From the NCBI GenBank assembly GCA_019410445.1, contig DXSO01000008.1:13703-27203 (forward strand): 13,501 nucleotides of DNA. Direction: 5' to 3'. The stretch is from Sutterella sp. (GTDB lineage: Bacteria; Pseudomonadota; Gammaproteobacteria; Burkholderiales; Burkholderiaceae_F). The first letter of the stretch is position 1. Each line of letters opens with the position of its first letter. A program made the position numbers and the translations under genes. This document shows, piece after piece, positions 1-7,543 of the stretch. The notes under the pieces are model-generated. The model made no database searches, was not told the origin of the DNA, and was given only the letters and a program-made list of their open reading frames with translations.

Positions 1-712
1 GCTTGAAAAGGCAACTCTCGAACAGCTCGGCTCTGCTAAGCGCGTTGAAGTCACCAAGGAAGCCACCACGATCATTGACGGCGCTGGCGATGCCCAGGCT
101 ATCGAAGGCCGTGTCACCCAGATCCGTCAGCAGATCGAAGCCGCTACGAGCGACTACGATCGTGAAAAGCTTCAGGAACGTGTTGCCAAGCTCGCCGGCG
201 GTGTTGCTCTCGTGAAGGTTGGCGCTGCTACCGAAGTTGAAATGAAGGAAAAGAAGGCACGTGTGGAAGATGCACTGCACGCCACTCGTGCAGCAGTGGA
301 AGAAGGCATCGTCCCGGGCGGCGGCGTGGCTCTCGTTCGCACCAAGTTTGCCATCAAGGACATCAAGGGCGACAACGACGAACAGAACGCCGGCATCAAG
401 ATCGTGCTGCGCGCTATGGAAGAACCGATGCGCCAGATCGTCTCCAACTGCGGTGAAGAACCCAGCGTGGTGGTCAACAAGGTCGCCAACGGCGAAGGCA
501 ACTTCGGCTACAACGCTCAGACGGGTGAATACGGCGACATGGTTGCCATGGGCGTTCTCGATCCGACCAAGGTTACCCGTACGGCTCTGCAGAATGCTGC
601 CAGCGTGGCCGGCCTGATCCTCACGACCGACTGCATGGTTGCCGACATTCCGGAAGACAAGCCTGCTATGCCCCCGATGGGCGGCATGGGAGGCATGGAC
701 GGCATGATGTAA
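1..712 (+). CDS. groEL: Chaperonin GroEL, C-terminal part (5' end outside window)
   Basis: This is the last 236 codons of the 60-kDa chaperonin, the ATP-driven barrel that folds cytosolic proteins together with GroES. The reading frame is open from base 2 and ends at TAA 710-712. By comparison with E. coli GroEL (548 residues) the fragment begins near residue 309, so it holds the last part of the apical domain, the second intermediate segment and the C-terminal equatorial domain. Family landmarks visible are REKLQERVAKLAGGVA, VEDALHATRAAVEEG (its Asp, fragment residue 90, matches the ATPase Asp398 of E. coli) and PGGGVAL. The tail is the usual short Gly-Gly-Met run (GGMGGMDGMM) that lines the cavity floor. 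groES is expected upstream, outside the window. A strong terminator follows after about 25 bases. Identity is essentially certain. Confidence 0.98.
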   Translation, partial: LEKATLEQLGSAKRVEVTKEATTIIDGAGDAQAIEGRVTQIRQQIEAATSDYDREKLQERVAKLAGGVALVKVGAATEVEMKEKKARVEDALHATRAAVEEGIVPGGGVALVRTKFAIKDIKGDNDEQNAGIKIVLRAMEEPMRQIVSNCGEEPSVVVNKVANGEGNFGYNAQTGEYGDMVAMGVLDPTKVTRTALQNAASVAGLILTTDCMVADIPEDKPAMPPMGGMGGMDGMM

Positions 713-734
713 TGTCCTCCTGACCAACCGGTCT

Positions 735-773
735 AAAAAATGGCCGCTTGCTTTTGAGCAGGCGGCCATTTTC
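735..773. terminator. Bidirectional Rho-independent terminator between groEL and the U32 gene
   Basis: A 14-bp stem (738-751 with 758-771) contains only one G-U wobble and closes on a 6-base loop. On the + strand it is followed by a TTTT run. On the - strand the complement of the A-run 735-740 gives six U. It therefore suits both converging units: groEL from the left and the U32 gene from the right. Confidence 0.9.
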
Positions 774-797
774 ATTCATAAGCACGTTGTTTGTCAC

Positions 798-2045
798 TTA
801 TTGCCGAGGTTGCAGCACATAAAGTTTGTCATTTTCACGCACTTTCTGTGGCACTTTGATTGTGACGAAACTTCCCTTCCGTGCACTATCAACTGCTGCA
901 TCATCGTCAAAAATCTCTTCGGCAAGCAATTCCACCGCCCCTGTCGTAGGTCCGACAACCAACAGTCGGGCTCCCTTGTCAAACCCCTCGGCTTGAATCT
1001 GAAACTGAGCAACGCACGCTCGAGCGAAATAGTTGACGCACTTGCCAACAAATCGCTTGGTAAGCGTAGCTTGTGACCCGTACCCAGTAGCCAAATCCGG
1101 TATCGAGGCCCCCAGATACCAGCCGTCCCAATAGCCTCGATTAAACACCTCTGCCAATCTGGCATCCCACTGTGTGACTTTTTGAGCTGTAAAAGTACCT
1201 TCAAGCACTGCCTCAAGCGCCTCACGATAGCATTGCACGCTAGTGCGCACATACTCAGGTGATCGAGCTCGTCCTTCGATTTTGAAAATGCTGACGCCAC
1301 TTTCAACGAGCTTATCGAAAAAACCAATCGTCTTAAGATCTTTCGGGCTCATCACATATTGCGGCCCAATTTCGAGCTCGATATCTCTTTCGGCATCCTT
1401 GATGAGATATTTCCGCCGACATGACTGCAAACACTCTCCCCGATTGGCACTTTTACCACGAGTATGCAAACTCATGAAACAGCGACCGCTTTGCGCAATG
1501 CAAAGCGCCCCATGACAGAACATCTCGATGCGAACCAACTCTCCGGAGGGACCGCAAATGCTTTCTCGATCAATGGCTTCTGTAATGTTGCGTGTTTGCT
1601 CAAGTGTGAGTTCTCGAGCCAAAACCGCAACATCGGCAAAACGAGCATAAAACTTCAAAGCTTCAACATTGGCAATATTGAGCTGCGTGGACAAATGCAC
1701 AGGCAATCCAACCTCGTGAGCCAACATCATTGCAGCCACGTCCGAGCAGATCACCGCGTCTACTCCGGCAGCCTTTGCCGCTATCAAGGCCTGTCGGGCC
1801 GGCTCCAGATCCGCGTCATACAACACGGCGTTGAGCGTCATCCGAGTTTTCATGGCATGAGCACGAGCAAACGCCGTGATCTCCGGCAAATTCTCTTGGC
1901 TAAAGACACTCGTTGCCAGGCTGCGCATATCCATCGCCCCAAGGCCGAAATACACAGCATCGGCACCTGCGGCTGCCGCCGCAGCCAATGCTTCCCAAGA
2001 ACCCGCCGGAGCGAGAATCTCATAATCGCATCGATTCTTTTTCAT
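798..2045 (-). CDS. U32-family protein (PrtC/TrhP-like, putative Fe-S RNA hydroxylase)
   Basis: A 415-residue protein of the family once called peptidase U32 or collagenase-like. Characterised relatives include E. coli TrhP and RlhA, which hydroxylate tRNA U34 and 23S rRNA C2501, and UbiU/UbiV, which work in O2-independent ubiquinone hydroxylation. Visible are the N-terminal LAPAGSWEAL strand (11-20), GADAVYFG (27-34), and the family signature around 174-192 (EMFCHGALC then SGRCFMS). Candidate Fe-S cysteines are C182, C189, C205 and C209. KIEGRARSPEYV lies at 255-266. The C-terminal region with GPTTG (365-369) looks to me more like Bacteroidetes homologues than like E. coli TrhP, whose ~450-residue form differs here; that is an impression from memory. 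The start ATG lies 9 bases after the hydrolase stop, with no strong Shine-Dalgarno, so translation may be coupled. The exact substrate is not known, so no symbol is given. Confidence 0.85.
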   Translation of the reverse strand: MKKNRCDYEILAPAGSWEALAAAAAAGADAVYFGLGAMDMRSLATSVFSQENLPEITAFARAHAMKTRMTLNAVLYDADLEPARQALIAAKAAGVDAVICSDVAAMMLAHEVGLPVHLSTQLNIANVEALKFYARFADVAVLARELTLEQTRNITEAIDRESICGPSGELVRIEMFCHGALCIAQSGRCFMSLHTRGKSANRGECLQSCRRKYLIKDAERDIELEIGPQYVMSPKDLKTIGFFDKLVESGVSIFKIEGRARSPEYVRTSVQCYREALEAVLEGTFTAQKVTQWDARLAEVFNRGYWDGWYLGASIPDLATGYGSQATLTKRFVGKCVNYFARACVAQFQIQAEGFDKGARLLVVGPTTGAVELLAEEIFDDDAAVDSARKGSFVTIKVPQKVRENDKLYVLQPRQ

Positions 2046-2054
2046 TGGTACAGC

Positions 2055-3038
2055 TTACTTTGCCTGGCCGCTTCCCAGACGACTTTCGAAGAACTTCACC
2101 ACACGGGAAATCACTGCAGGTTGATACCATGGCAGGTCCCCATGAGCGGCATCACGCACAAGCACGTATTCAGCATCAACTTTCTTAGCCTTGAGAGCCT
2201 CGAACATTCGCTTGCTTTGCAAAGGACTTACCACTTTGTCGGCCGTGCCGTGCATGAGTAAAAATGCCGGTTCGCTCCCATCCACGTGTCCAATGGGACT
2301 GGCCTGGAGCGCTTTTTGGGGATCTGCAGTCACCGGAGCACCCGCAAAATCCCTAAACGCCGGACCATTGAGAAGCAAAGCTTCAGTCACAGCCGGGGAT
2401 GCATGCACCGCCTCATTACCGATACCTTCGCCAATCGTCGTCAGATCGGAAATACCATAAATGGAAACCACTGCCTGAACGTCTGAAGACTGATCTTTGA
2501 AGTCTCCTGAATCCCAGTTCTTTTCGCCATTGGTAGCTCCCATCATCTGCACCACATAGCCGCCCGCAGAATCGCCGAGAATTCCAATACGACTGGCATC
2601 CACACCAAGCTCCTGAGCATGCGCCCGCACCCAACGAACCGCCGACTTCGCATCCTGCAACAAAGCCGGGAACTGACTCGGCACCGCTCGATATTCGCAT
2701 GCTGCTACCACAAAACCGGCTCGAGCCAGCGCATAACGCATCTCAAGGAACTTTTCATGATCGGCTGACGTAAAACCGCCTCCGGGGAAATAAAGCACAG
2801 CAGGCTTTTTTTGCTTAGTGCGCGGAATAAAGAGCGTCATCTTCAGTCCCCTAACGCTGCGACCGCGTTCGAAAACCTGGCTGTAGACCACTCCGGAAAT
2901 CGCGTCGATGCGCCCTGAAGCAACCGGTACATCAATCACCTGCGCTCCCTGCGTCTGTCCCATCAACTGAGTGGCTCCCATTGCGGAACCTGCGGCAAGC
3001 ATTCCAAACGCAGCTGCCGCTGCAATCATCTCTTTCAC
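2055..3038 (-). CDS. Secreted alpha/beta hydrolase (carboxylesterase/acetyl-esterase type)
   Basis: A 327-residue alpha/beta-hydrolase-fold esterase of the BD-FAE/Abhydrolase_3 type, expected to cleave ester bonds in the periplasm or outside the cell. The start chosen is GTG at 3038. It has AGGAGC seven bases upstream and gives an N-terminus MKEMIAAAAAFGMLAAGSAMGA that reads as a Sec signal peptide with cleavage near residue 19-22. The open frame runs further to an ATG at 3119, but those extra 27 residues are charged, have no ribosome site and cover the promoter region. The fold landmarks are an oxyanion-loop motif FPGGGF (84-89), the nucleophile in GDSAGG (Ser157), the acid Asp267 in HGTADKVV, and His299 in DAAHGD, so the triad is complete. 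It is the first gene of a two-gene unit with the U32 gene. The substrate is unknown; feruloyl, acetyl-xylan or other short-acyl esterase activity would all fit. Confidence 0.88.
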   Translation of the reverse strand: MKEMIAAAAAFGMLAAGSAMGATQLMGQTQGAQVIDVPVASGRIDAISGVVYSQVFERGRSVRGLKMTLFIPRTKQKKPAVLYFPGGGFTSADHEKFLEMRYALARAGFVVAACEYRAVPSQFPALLQDAKSAVRWVRAHAQELGVDASRIGILGDSAGGYVVQMMGATNGEKNWDSGDFKDQSSDVQAVVSIYGISDLTTIGEGIGNEAVHASPAVTEALLLNGPAFRDFAGAPVTADPQKALQASPIGHVDGSEPAFLLMHGTADKVVSPLQSKRMFEALKAKKVDAEYVLVRDAAHGDLPWYQPAVISRVVKFFESRLGSGQAK

Positions 3039-3229
3039 TGTTCTTGCTCCTATTTTTAGGCTCTCAGAACTATACGGCAATTGTTCGAAACTTTTCTCAT
3101 AAGTGACATTCTCGAACACTCCAAAAAAAACACGAAAGAAATACCCGCGGTAAGATTCTCTCTCAGATTCAATACCGGTATTTGAAAGGTTCTTTCACCT
3201 TTCTTTTTTGCAAAGGAAGACGCAACGTC
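3039..3229. promoter_or_regulatory. Divergent promoter region between the hydrolase gene and pyrF
   Basis: This 191-base gap must hold the start signals for both the leftward hydrolase unit and rightward pyrF. Towards the hydrolase a -10-like TATAGT reads on the - strand (about 3071-3076) without a good -35 partner. Towards pyrF I see no convincing sigma-70 pair. An exact 12-bp palindrome AATACCGGTATT lies at 3171-3182 and could be an operator. It is followed by a short hairpin described separately. pyrF has AAGGAAG about 11 bases before its ATG. Confidence 0.5.
3184..3209 (+). promoter_or_regulatory. Possible transcription attenuator in the pyrF leader
   Basis: GAAAGGT (3184-3190) pairs with ACCTTTC (3197-3203) around a 6-base loop, and the 3' arm runs straight into six T (3204-3209), just before the pyrF ribosome site. 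That is the layout of an intrinsic terminator. The stem is short with only three G-C pairs, so it would be weak. Pyrimidine genes in other bacteria are often controlled by attenuation, which makes the placement suggestive but not proof. No leader peptide with its own ATG was seen. Confidence 0.35.
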
Positions 3230-4057
3230 ATGTTCATCGAAACCCTCAACAAGCGAATCGACGCCGTTGACTCCATGCTCTGCGTGGGGCTTGATCCCGA
3301 CCTCAAGCGCTTACCGGCGCATTTGACCAAGGACGCTGCTGGCGTTCTGGAGTTTTGCTGCGCCATTGTGGATGCCACAGCTCCTTTTGTCTGCGCCTTT
3401 AAGCCTCAAATTGCATACTTCGCCGGAGAAGGTCTGGAAAAAGCTCTTGAACAGATCATTGCCTATATCCATGAAAATCATCCTGACATCCCGGTAATTC
3501 TCGATGCCAAGCGCGGAGATATCGGTTCAACAGCCAAACAATATGCCAAGGAAGCATTTGTTCGTTACAAGGCCGATGCCGTGACGTTGTCGCCATACAT
3601 GGGCTTTGACACCGTTGAACCATACTTTGAATACGAAGGACGCGGTGTAATTCTGTTGTGTCGTACTTCCAATCCCGGCGGCGCTGATATCGAAGAACTC
3701 GTCACTCGTGACGGCGACATGGTCTACGAACGAGTGGCCAAAATGGCGGCTGGCCCCTGGAATGTCAACGGTCAAGTCTGCCTGGTTGTGGGAGCTACTC
3801 AGCCGGCAGAGATTGCTCGCGTTCGTGAGCTCGCACCGATGACTCCCCTTCTTGTGCCAGGCATCGGTGCACAAGGCGGCGACGTAAATGCAGCCGTAGC
3901 AGCCGGATTGGATGCCAATGGTCGAGGAATGATCATCAACTCCAGCCGTGCAGTGATTTTTGCGGGTCAAGACGAAAACTACGCGCACGCTGCCGCACAA
4001 GCTGCAGAAGCCACGATGCTGGCTATTCGCGAAGCCAAGAAAAAAGCTCTTGGTTGA
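3230..4057 (+). CDS. pyrF: Orotidine 5'-phosphate decarboxylase
   Basis: A 275-residue enzyme for the last step of UMP synthesis, decarboxylation of OMP to UMP in the cytosol. The length and the late catalytic motif mark the longer (type 2) PyrF family common in betaproteobacteria and mycobacteria. The Asp-Lys-Asp active-site motif is seen as LDAKRGDIGSTA (D92, K94, D97). FKPQIAYF (57-64) and the phosphate-binding PGIGAQGGD loop near the C-terminal end are also present. The ATG at 3230 is preceded by AAGGAAG. An in-frame TTG upstream at 3182 would add a basic leader and is not favoured. pyrF is followed after 20 bases by a flavin-reductase-like gene, probably on the same transcript. The leader may contain an attenuator. 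Confidence 0.97.
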   Translation: MFIETLNKRIDAVDSMLCVGLDPDLKRLPAHLTKDAAGVLEFCCAIVDATAPFVCAFKPQIAYFAGEGLEKALEQIIAYIHENHPDIPVILDAKRGDIGSTAKQYAKEAFVRYKADAVTLSPYMGFDTVEPYFEYEGRGVILLCRTSNPGGADIEELVTRDGDMVYERVAKMAAGPWNVNGQVCLVVGATQPAEIARVRELAPMTPLLVPGIGAQGGDVNAAVAAGLDANGRGMIINSSRAVIFAGQDENYAHAAAQAAEATMLAIREAKKKALG

Positions 4058-4077
4058 TTGTTTGGTGGAATTAGCTT

Positions 4078-4650
4078 ATGCAGAATTTTCAATCAGTCCA
4101 ACTCGAGGATGTATACCGTCTCTTTAACCTCGGAGCCACGTCCTTAGTGTCTGCTGCCGATGGTGAAGACGTCGATATCATGCCCGCCACCTGAGTATGT
4201 CCTCTCAACTCCACTCCGGCACTGGTTACCGCTGTAATCGATGCGTCTCACTACACGCGCAAACTCATCGAGAAAACGGGACATTTCATGCTTTCGTTGC
4301 CCTCGCTTGCAATTGCACGTGAAACACTGTACCTCGGTTCGGTCAGTAAATTCGACAATGCGGCAAAAATCGAAAATAGCCACGCTCAGCTTCATTACTT
4401 TGATGGATGCGACATTCCAACGATCAGCGGATCGCTGTGTGCCGTGCACTTCAAAGTGATTCCGAACGAGTTCAACGAAAAAACGCACGATCTTTTTATT
4501 GCTCAAGCCATCGCAGCGTGGGCAGATACTCGCGTGTTTAGCAATGGTCACTGGCACTTTGCCGAAGGTGACGAAAGTAGCCGAACCCTACACTATGTTG
4601 CAGGAGGCCATTTCCTCACCATCGGAAAGGCTCACGACATCAATCTCTGA
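4078..4650 (+). pseudogene. Flavin reductase-like protein, interrupted by in-frame TGA
   Basis: Read through, this frame encodes a 190-residue member of the flavin reductase-like (FMN-binding split-barrel) family. Such proteins bind FMN and reduce flavin, or act as flavoredoxins. It starts at an ATG with GGTGGA eight bases upstream, 20 bases after pyrF. The beginning reads VYRLFNLGATSLVSA (12-26), then VDIMPAT, then TGA at 4192-4194 (codon 39), then VCPLNSTPALVTAVID, YTRKLIEKTG, GSVSKFDNAAK, DLFIAQAIAAWADTRVF and RTLHYVAGG, ending at TGA 4648-4650. Relatives as I recall them have Trp at the stop position (AAWxxPL), so a single TGG to TGA change explains it. No frameshift or other stop is present in the following 151 codons. 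Other TGG codons are used normally within the gene, and TGA ends pyrF, so the code is not altered. A recent nonsense mutation or a sequencing error are the likeliest explanations. Confidence 0.82.
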
Positions 4651-4686
4651 AGTCCTGCTCGTCAAGATCGTTGACCTGTAGATACG

Positions 4687-4726
4687 AACATCCCCGAAAA
4701 GCCGTTGGTTTTTCGGGGATGTTTTA
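4687..4726 (+). terminator. Rho-independent terminator after the pyrF unit
   Basis: A perfect 14-bp stem (4687-4700 with 4710-4723, AACATCCCCGAAAA and its complement) closes on a 9-base loop, and its 3' arm runs into a GTTTTATT tail. On the - strand no U-run follows, so it serves the rightward pyrF unit rather than the leftward psiE unit. Confidence 0.88.
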
Positions 4727-4779
4727 TTCACAAAAATCCTAGCAGATGAAACCCGTGTCTCAAACATGCATATCTATGT

Positions 4780-5229
4780 TCACAATAGCGAATTGATATC
4801 CTTCTTTGACGCTGCTTCACCATTGTTGCGACCACGAATTTTCCACAAAAACAAAGCCGCAACCAGAATAAAGACCGCTGCCGCAAACATAATCTGGTGC
4901 ATGGCGTCATGGTCGGAACTGACCACCATATAGCGACCCAAAGCGACTACGGCCATGGCAATCGGCATCACAATAGCCAATTCATGATGACTATGCAGTG
5001 CTGCTCGCGCCATAACCATCACTTCGGTATACAGAAACAGGAGTAACAAATCTCCAAGGGCAACTCCATCAGCCGTAGCCATGCGCCACAACTCTGCTGC
5101 AAAGCCCACAACAGCTGCCAATGCAATCGCACTCAAACTGACAAACTGAACGACATCGAAAATTCGATCAAACACTCGAAGCGGTGCGGATACAGGTTCT
5201 TGCGGCTGAGAGGACTGTTCGTGAGACAT
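4780..5229 (-). CDS. PsiE-family inner-membrane protein
   Basis: A 149-residue integral membrane protein that resembles the phosphate-starvation-inducible PsiE family, whose biochemical role is unknown. Four hydrophobic segments are apparent at about 26-48, 58-76, 84-104 and 110-130. They are preceded by a polar N-terminus and followed by a charged tail (KIRGRNNGE...). The second segment LLLLFLYTEVMVMARAA, with its acidic residue in the membrane, and the third ending VALGRYMVV match the PsiE pattern (FLYxE and the later R-Y). The start ATG at 5229 has no clear Shine-Dalgarno, but no better start exists. It lies about 90 bases after cinA on the same strand and may be the last gene of the thiL unit or have its own promoter. 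No PHO-box-like repeat was recognised upstream. Confidence 0.72.
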   Translation of the reverse strand: MSHEQSSQPQEPVSAPLRVFDRIFDVVQFVSLSAIALAAVVGFAAELWRMATADGVALGDLLLLFLYTEVMVMARAALHSHHELAIVMPIAMAVVALGRYMVVSSDHDAMHQIMFAAAVFILVAALFLWKIRGRNNGEAASKKDINSLL

Positions 5230-5320
5230 AGCAATGAATAGTGCAAAATGAAAAGGAAAAAGATTGTGTCACAGACGGCTTTCTTGTCCGTCAGGCGTTT
5301 GAAGAATCTTTTGTGTCGAT

Positions 5321-5830
5321 TTATTGCGTCTGATCAATCTCCTCGTTGAGCATGCGAATTGCAAAATCAATGCTTTGCCGACGCACATCGTCACGGCAGC
5401 CGTCAAAATGCATGCGCACGCCGCGCACTCTCAAGGCGGAACCGGCTCTGACGGCTGTTCCAAAACATACTGTTCCCACAGGTTTTCCAGGCACTTCACC
5501 TCCCGGACCGGCTATTCCTGTGACAGAGACTGCTGCATCGGCATGGGAGTTTTTGATCGCTCCTGATGCCATCTCTCGAGCAGTTTCACAACTTACGGCT
5601 CCAAATTGATTCAATGTATCGTTGGATACACCAAGCATTTCATGTTTGGCTTCGTTTGTATAGGTGATAAATCCCCGATCAAACCACTGACTTGATCCCG
5701 CAACAGCTGTAATGGCAAAACCGACTCCACCGGCAGTGCAACTTTCGGCAGTTGCCAGCTTAAATCCCCTACGCAGTGCTGTTTGCCCCAATATGCAAGC
5801 CAGCTCGTAAGTGTCTTCTTGTGTCGACAT
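5321..5830 (-). CDS. pncC: NMN amidohydrolase (stand-alone CinA C-terminal domain protein)
   Basis: A 169-residue protein consisting only of the CinA C-terminal domain. The family deamidates nicotinamide mononucleotide to nicotinate mononucleotide, salvaging the NMN released by NAD-dependent DNA ligase. The signature run is clear: LATAESCTAGG (25-35, candidate nucleophile Ser30), FITYTNEAKHEMLGV (54-68), GAVSCETAREMA (77-88) and SVTGIAGPGG (102-111). The N-terminal MoCF-like half of full-length CinA is absent, as in E. coli PncC (YgaD), so this is not a truncation. The ATG at 5830 overlaps the pgpA stop by one base (TGATG), indicating translational coupling. The open frame extends a further 28 residues inside pgpA, but that part has no family match. 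Confidence 0.93.
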   Translation of the reverse strand: MSTQEDTYELACILGQTALRRGFKLATAESCTAGGVGFAITAVAGSSQWFDRGFITYTNEAKHEMLGVSNDTLNQFGAVSCETAREMASGAIKNSHADAAVSVTGIAGPGGEVPGKPVGTVCFGTAVRAGSALRVRGVRMHFDGCRDDVRRQSIDFAIRMLNEEIDQTQ

Positions 5831-6390
5831 CAATACACCCCTAAAAAAAGGGAAGCACCGGGAAACAATCTGTTGAAAATCATATCCACCCCCACAATGG
5901 CCACGACAGCCCAAACCGCAGCGAAAATATCATCAAGCATGATTCCCCAGCCGTTATGCATTCTCCTGTCAATCCAACTCGCGGGCGGCAGTTTGACGAT
6001 ATCAAAGAAGCGAAATGCCAAAAATGCGGACGACCAAGACAGCCAGTTTTGCGGCAGCATCAGACAAACCAGCCATACCGCGACCACCTCATCAATCACT
6101 ACGCAACCGGCATCATCCACCCCCAAATCCCGGCAGGTCTTTTGACTTGCCAGCGCTCCCAAAACAAATGCCGCGACAATACCGACTGCAAGCTGTTGCC
6201 ATGTGAAAAACGGAACAAGAACACTCCACACAACCACTCCGGCCAGTGTTCCCCACGTCCCCGGTCCCGGTCTGAGACAACCCGCCCCAAAGAAAAGAGC
6301 CAATGTATGCGCGGGGTGAGAAAACACAAATCTCAACCCCGGCCGAGTCGCATAGGCAGGATTATCCGCACTGTACTTTTTCATTGCCAT
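5830..6390 (-). CDS. pgpA: Phosphatidylglycerophosphatase A
   Basis: A 186-residue membrane enzyme that removes the phosphate from phosphatidylglycerophosphate to give phosphatidylglycerol. It carries the three PgpA blocks: GAGCLRPGPGTWGTLAG (35-51), VDDAGCVVIDEVVAVW (91-106) and FRFFDIVKLPPASWIDRR (126-143), followed by GWGIMLDD (147-154). Hydrophobic stretches at about 51-60, 67-82, 102-112 and 155-168 are consistent with an inner-membrane protein. It begins 9 bases after the thiL stop and shares one base with cinA, so it is the middle gene of a tight thiL-pgpA-cinA unit, an arrangement I recognise from Burkholderiales. Two ATGs (residues 1 and 3) are possible starts; neither has a strong ribosome site. 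Confidence 0.95.
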   Translation of the reverse strand: MAMKKYSADNPAYATRPGLRFVFSHPAHTLALFFGAGCLRPGPGTWGTLAGVVVWSVLVPFFTWQQLAVGIVAAFVLGALASQKTCRDLGVDDAGCVVIDEVVAVWLVCLMLPQNWLSWSSAFLAFRFFDIVKLPPASWIDRRMHNGWGIMLDDIFAAVWAVVAIVGVDMIFNRLFPGASLFLGVY

Positions 6391-6399
6391 ATGTTGTCA

Positions 6400-7410
6400 T
6401 CAATTCTCGCTTTGAGCGAAATGATCGAATCCTTGCACCGGCAGAAAAAGCGGTTTACCGGAGGAGTCACGAATGGCAAGTCGCTCGCCGGTGTTTTTCT
6501 TTTCGACAATACGCCCGATGCGTGTGACCGGCGTCAAAGCCGAGATAGACGCCTGCTCGATCAAACCTCGCTTTTCAGCAGGAGCCGTAAAGACCAACTC
6601 ATAGTCATCACCGCCACTCATGGCAGCCTCTACTTGTTGAGCCTCCGACAACGAAGCCAATGCCGGATGCTTCGGTACCGCATCCCACAGCACATCTGCG
6701 TCGACACCGCTACGCTCGAGAATATGCCCCAAATCCTGAGCCAGTCCATCGGAAATGTCCGCACAAGCCGTTGCAGAACTCAATAGCGCCGTGCCCAGAG
6801 CATTGCGAGGAATCGGGCGATCCATAGCCTGCGCTGCGGCAGGAAACACCCGCGCATCCAAAGTGAGTTTGCCCCATCGGTGCATCAGTGCTGCCCATGC
6901 TCCGCCAACACAGCCCGAAACCCAGATATCGTCCCCGGGACGAGCACCGGTACGGGTCAGCCCCATATTCTGCGGCAACTCCCCCATCGCTGTTATCGAA
7001 ATCGTCACCGGAGCATGCGCATCACCCACTTTGGCAGTACGCGTCGTATCCCCGCCAAGAAGCGGACAACCAGCCTGTCGAGACAACTCCATCATTCCTT
7101 TGGTAAATCCTGCCAACCAAGCATCGTCTCGATACGACAAACCAATCGTCAGGAAGAAAGCGCGCGGCACGGCTCCCGCTGCAGCCAGATCGGACAGGTT
7201 TACTGCAAGAGCCTTATAACCGATATCCTCGGGGCGCTGAGTCGGCAGGAAATGCGTCCCAATAGCCATCATGTCTGCCGTTACTGCAATACGTCCGGCA
7301 GGCATATCAATGATCGCACAATCATCTCCCACCCCTTTGCTTGCCCAAGAACCAAAATTTTCCTGCGTAAAAAAACGCTCGATAATTTGAAATTCACCAT
7401 TCTGAGCCAT
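6400..7410 (-). CDS. thiL: Thiamine-monophosphate kinase
   Basis: A 336-residue ATP-dependent kinase that makes thiamine diphosphate from thiamine monophosphate, the last step of cofactor synthesis. It belongs to the PurM/AIR-synthase-like fold. Metal- and ATP-binding motifs in order are KGVGDDCA (25-32), VTADMM (43-48), VNLSDLAAAGAVPR (70-83), LLGGDTTR (117-124), ADISDGLAQDLGH (217-229) and SGGDDYELVF (265-274). Length is normal. A GAGGAG ribosome site lies about 11 bases before the ATG. It is the first gene of the leftward thiL-pgpA-cinA unit and sits just after the nusB terminator. Its own promoter should therefore lie in the A+T-rich 57 bases at 7411-7467, where I cannot assign -35/-10 boxes with confidence. 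Confidence 0.97.
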   Translation of the reverse strand: MAQNGEFQIIERFFTQENFGSWASKGVGDDCAIIDMPAGRIAVTADMMAIGTHFLPTQRPEDIGYKALAVNLSDLAAAGAVPRAFFLTIGLSYRDDAWLAGFTKGMMELSRQAGCPLLGGDTTRTAKVGDAHAPVTISITAMGELPQNMGLTRTGARPGDDIWVSGCVGGAWAALMHRWGKLTLDARVFPAAAQAMDRPIPRNALGTALLSSATACADISDGLAQDLGHILERSGVDADVLWDAVPKHPALASLSEAQQVEAAMSGGDDYELVFTAPAEKRGLIEQASISALTPVTRIGRIVEKKNTGERLAIRDSSGKPLFLPVQGFDHFAQSEN

Positions 7411-7467
7411 AACGGATTGTTCTCCTCAACTCTTGCTTGAAGTTTTTATTCTGACGCAAAATCCAAT

Positions 7468-7514
7468 AAAAAAAGGTACGGTCGAAAGAGGGAATCTCTT
7501 TCGTATCGTACCTT
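7468..7514 (-). terminator. Rho-independent terminator after nusB
   Basis: On the - strand a long stem (right arm 7496-7514, left arm 7473-7490, one bulge/mismatch near the middle) closes on a 5-base loop. It is followed by seven U, the complement of the A-run 7468-7474. It lies 30 bases after the nusB stop and separates the ribH-nusB transcript from thiL. Confidence 0.88.
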
Positions 7515-7543
7515 GCTTTATAGCCTTTTTTGAGTCGATCGGC

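Noticed and set aside
1464..2261. 265-codon open frame on the + strand
   Set aside because: Antisense to the U32 gene and the hydrolase gene; no recognisable motif and no ribosome site.
3039..3119. N-terminal extension of the alpha/beta hydrolase to an ATG at 3119
   Set aside because: The GTG at 3038 has a proper ribosome site and yields a signal peptide; the extension has neither and covers the promoter gap.
4192..4240. Selenocysteine insertion at the in-frame TGA of the flavin reductase-like gene
   Set aside because: The position is Trp in the family rather than Cys, and I see no convincing bacterial SECIS-type stem-loop immediately downstream.
5265..5300. Hairpin GACGG/CCGTC between cinA and psiE as a terminator
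   Set aside because: The stem has only five clean pairs and no U-run directly follows on the - strand.
5956..6786. 276-codon open frame on the + strand
   Set aside because: Antisense to pgpA and thiL, both with clear family motifs; the composition is that of a shadow frame.
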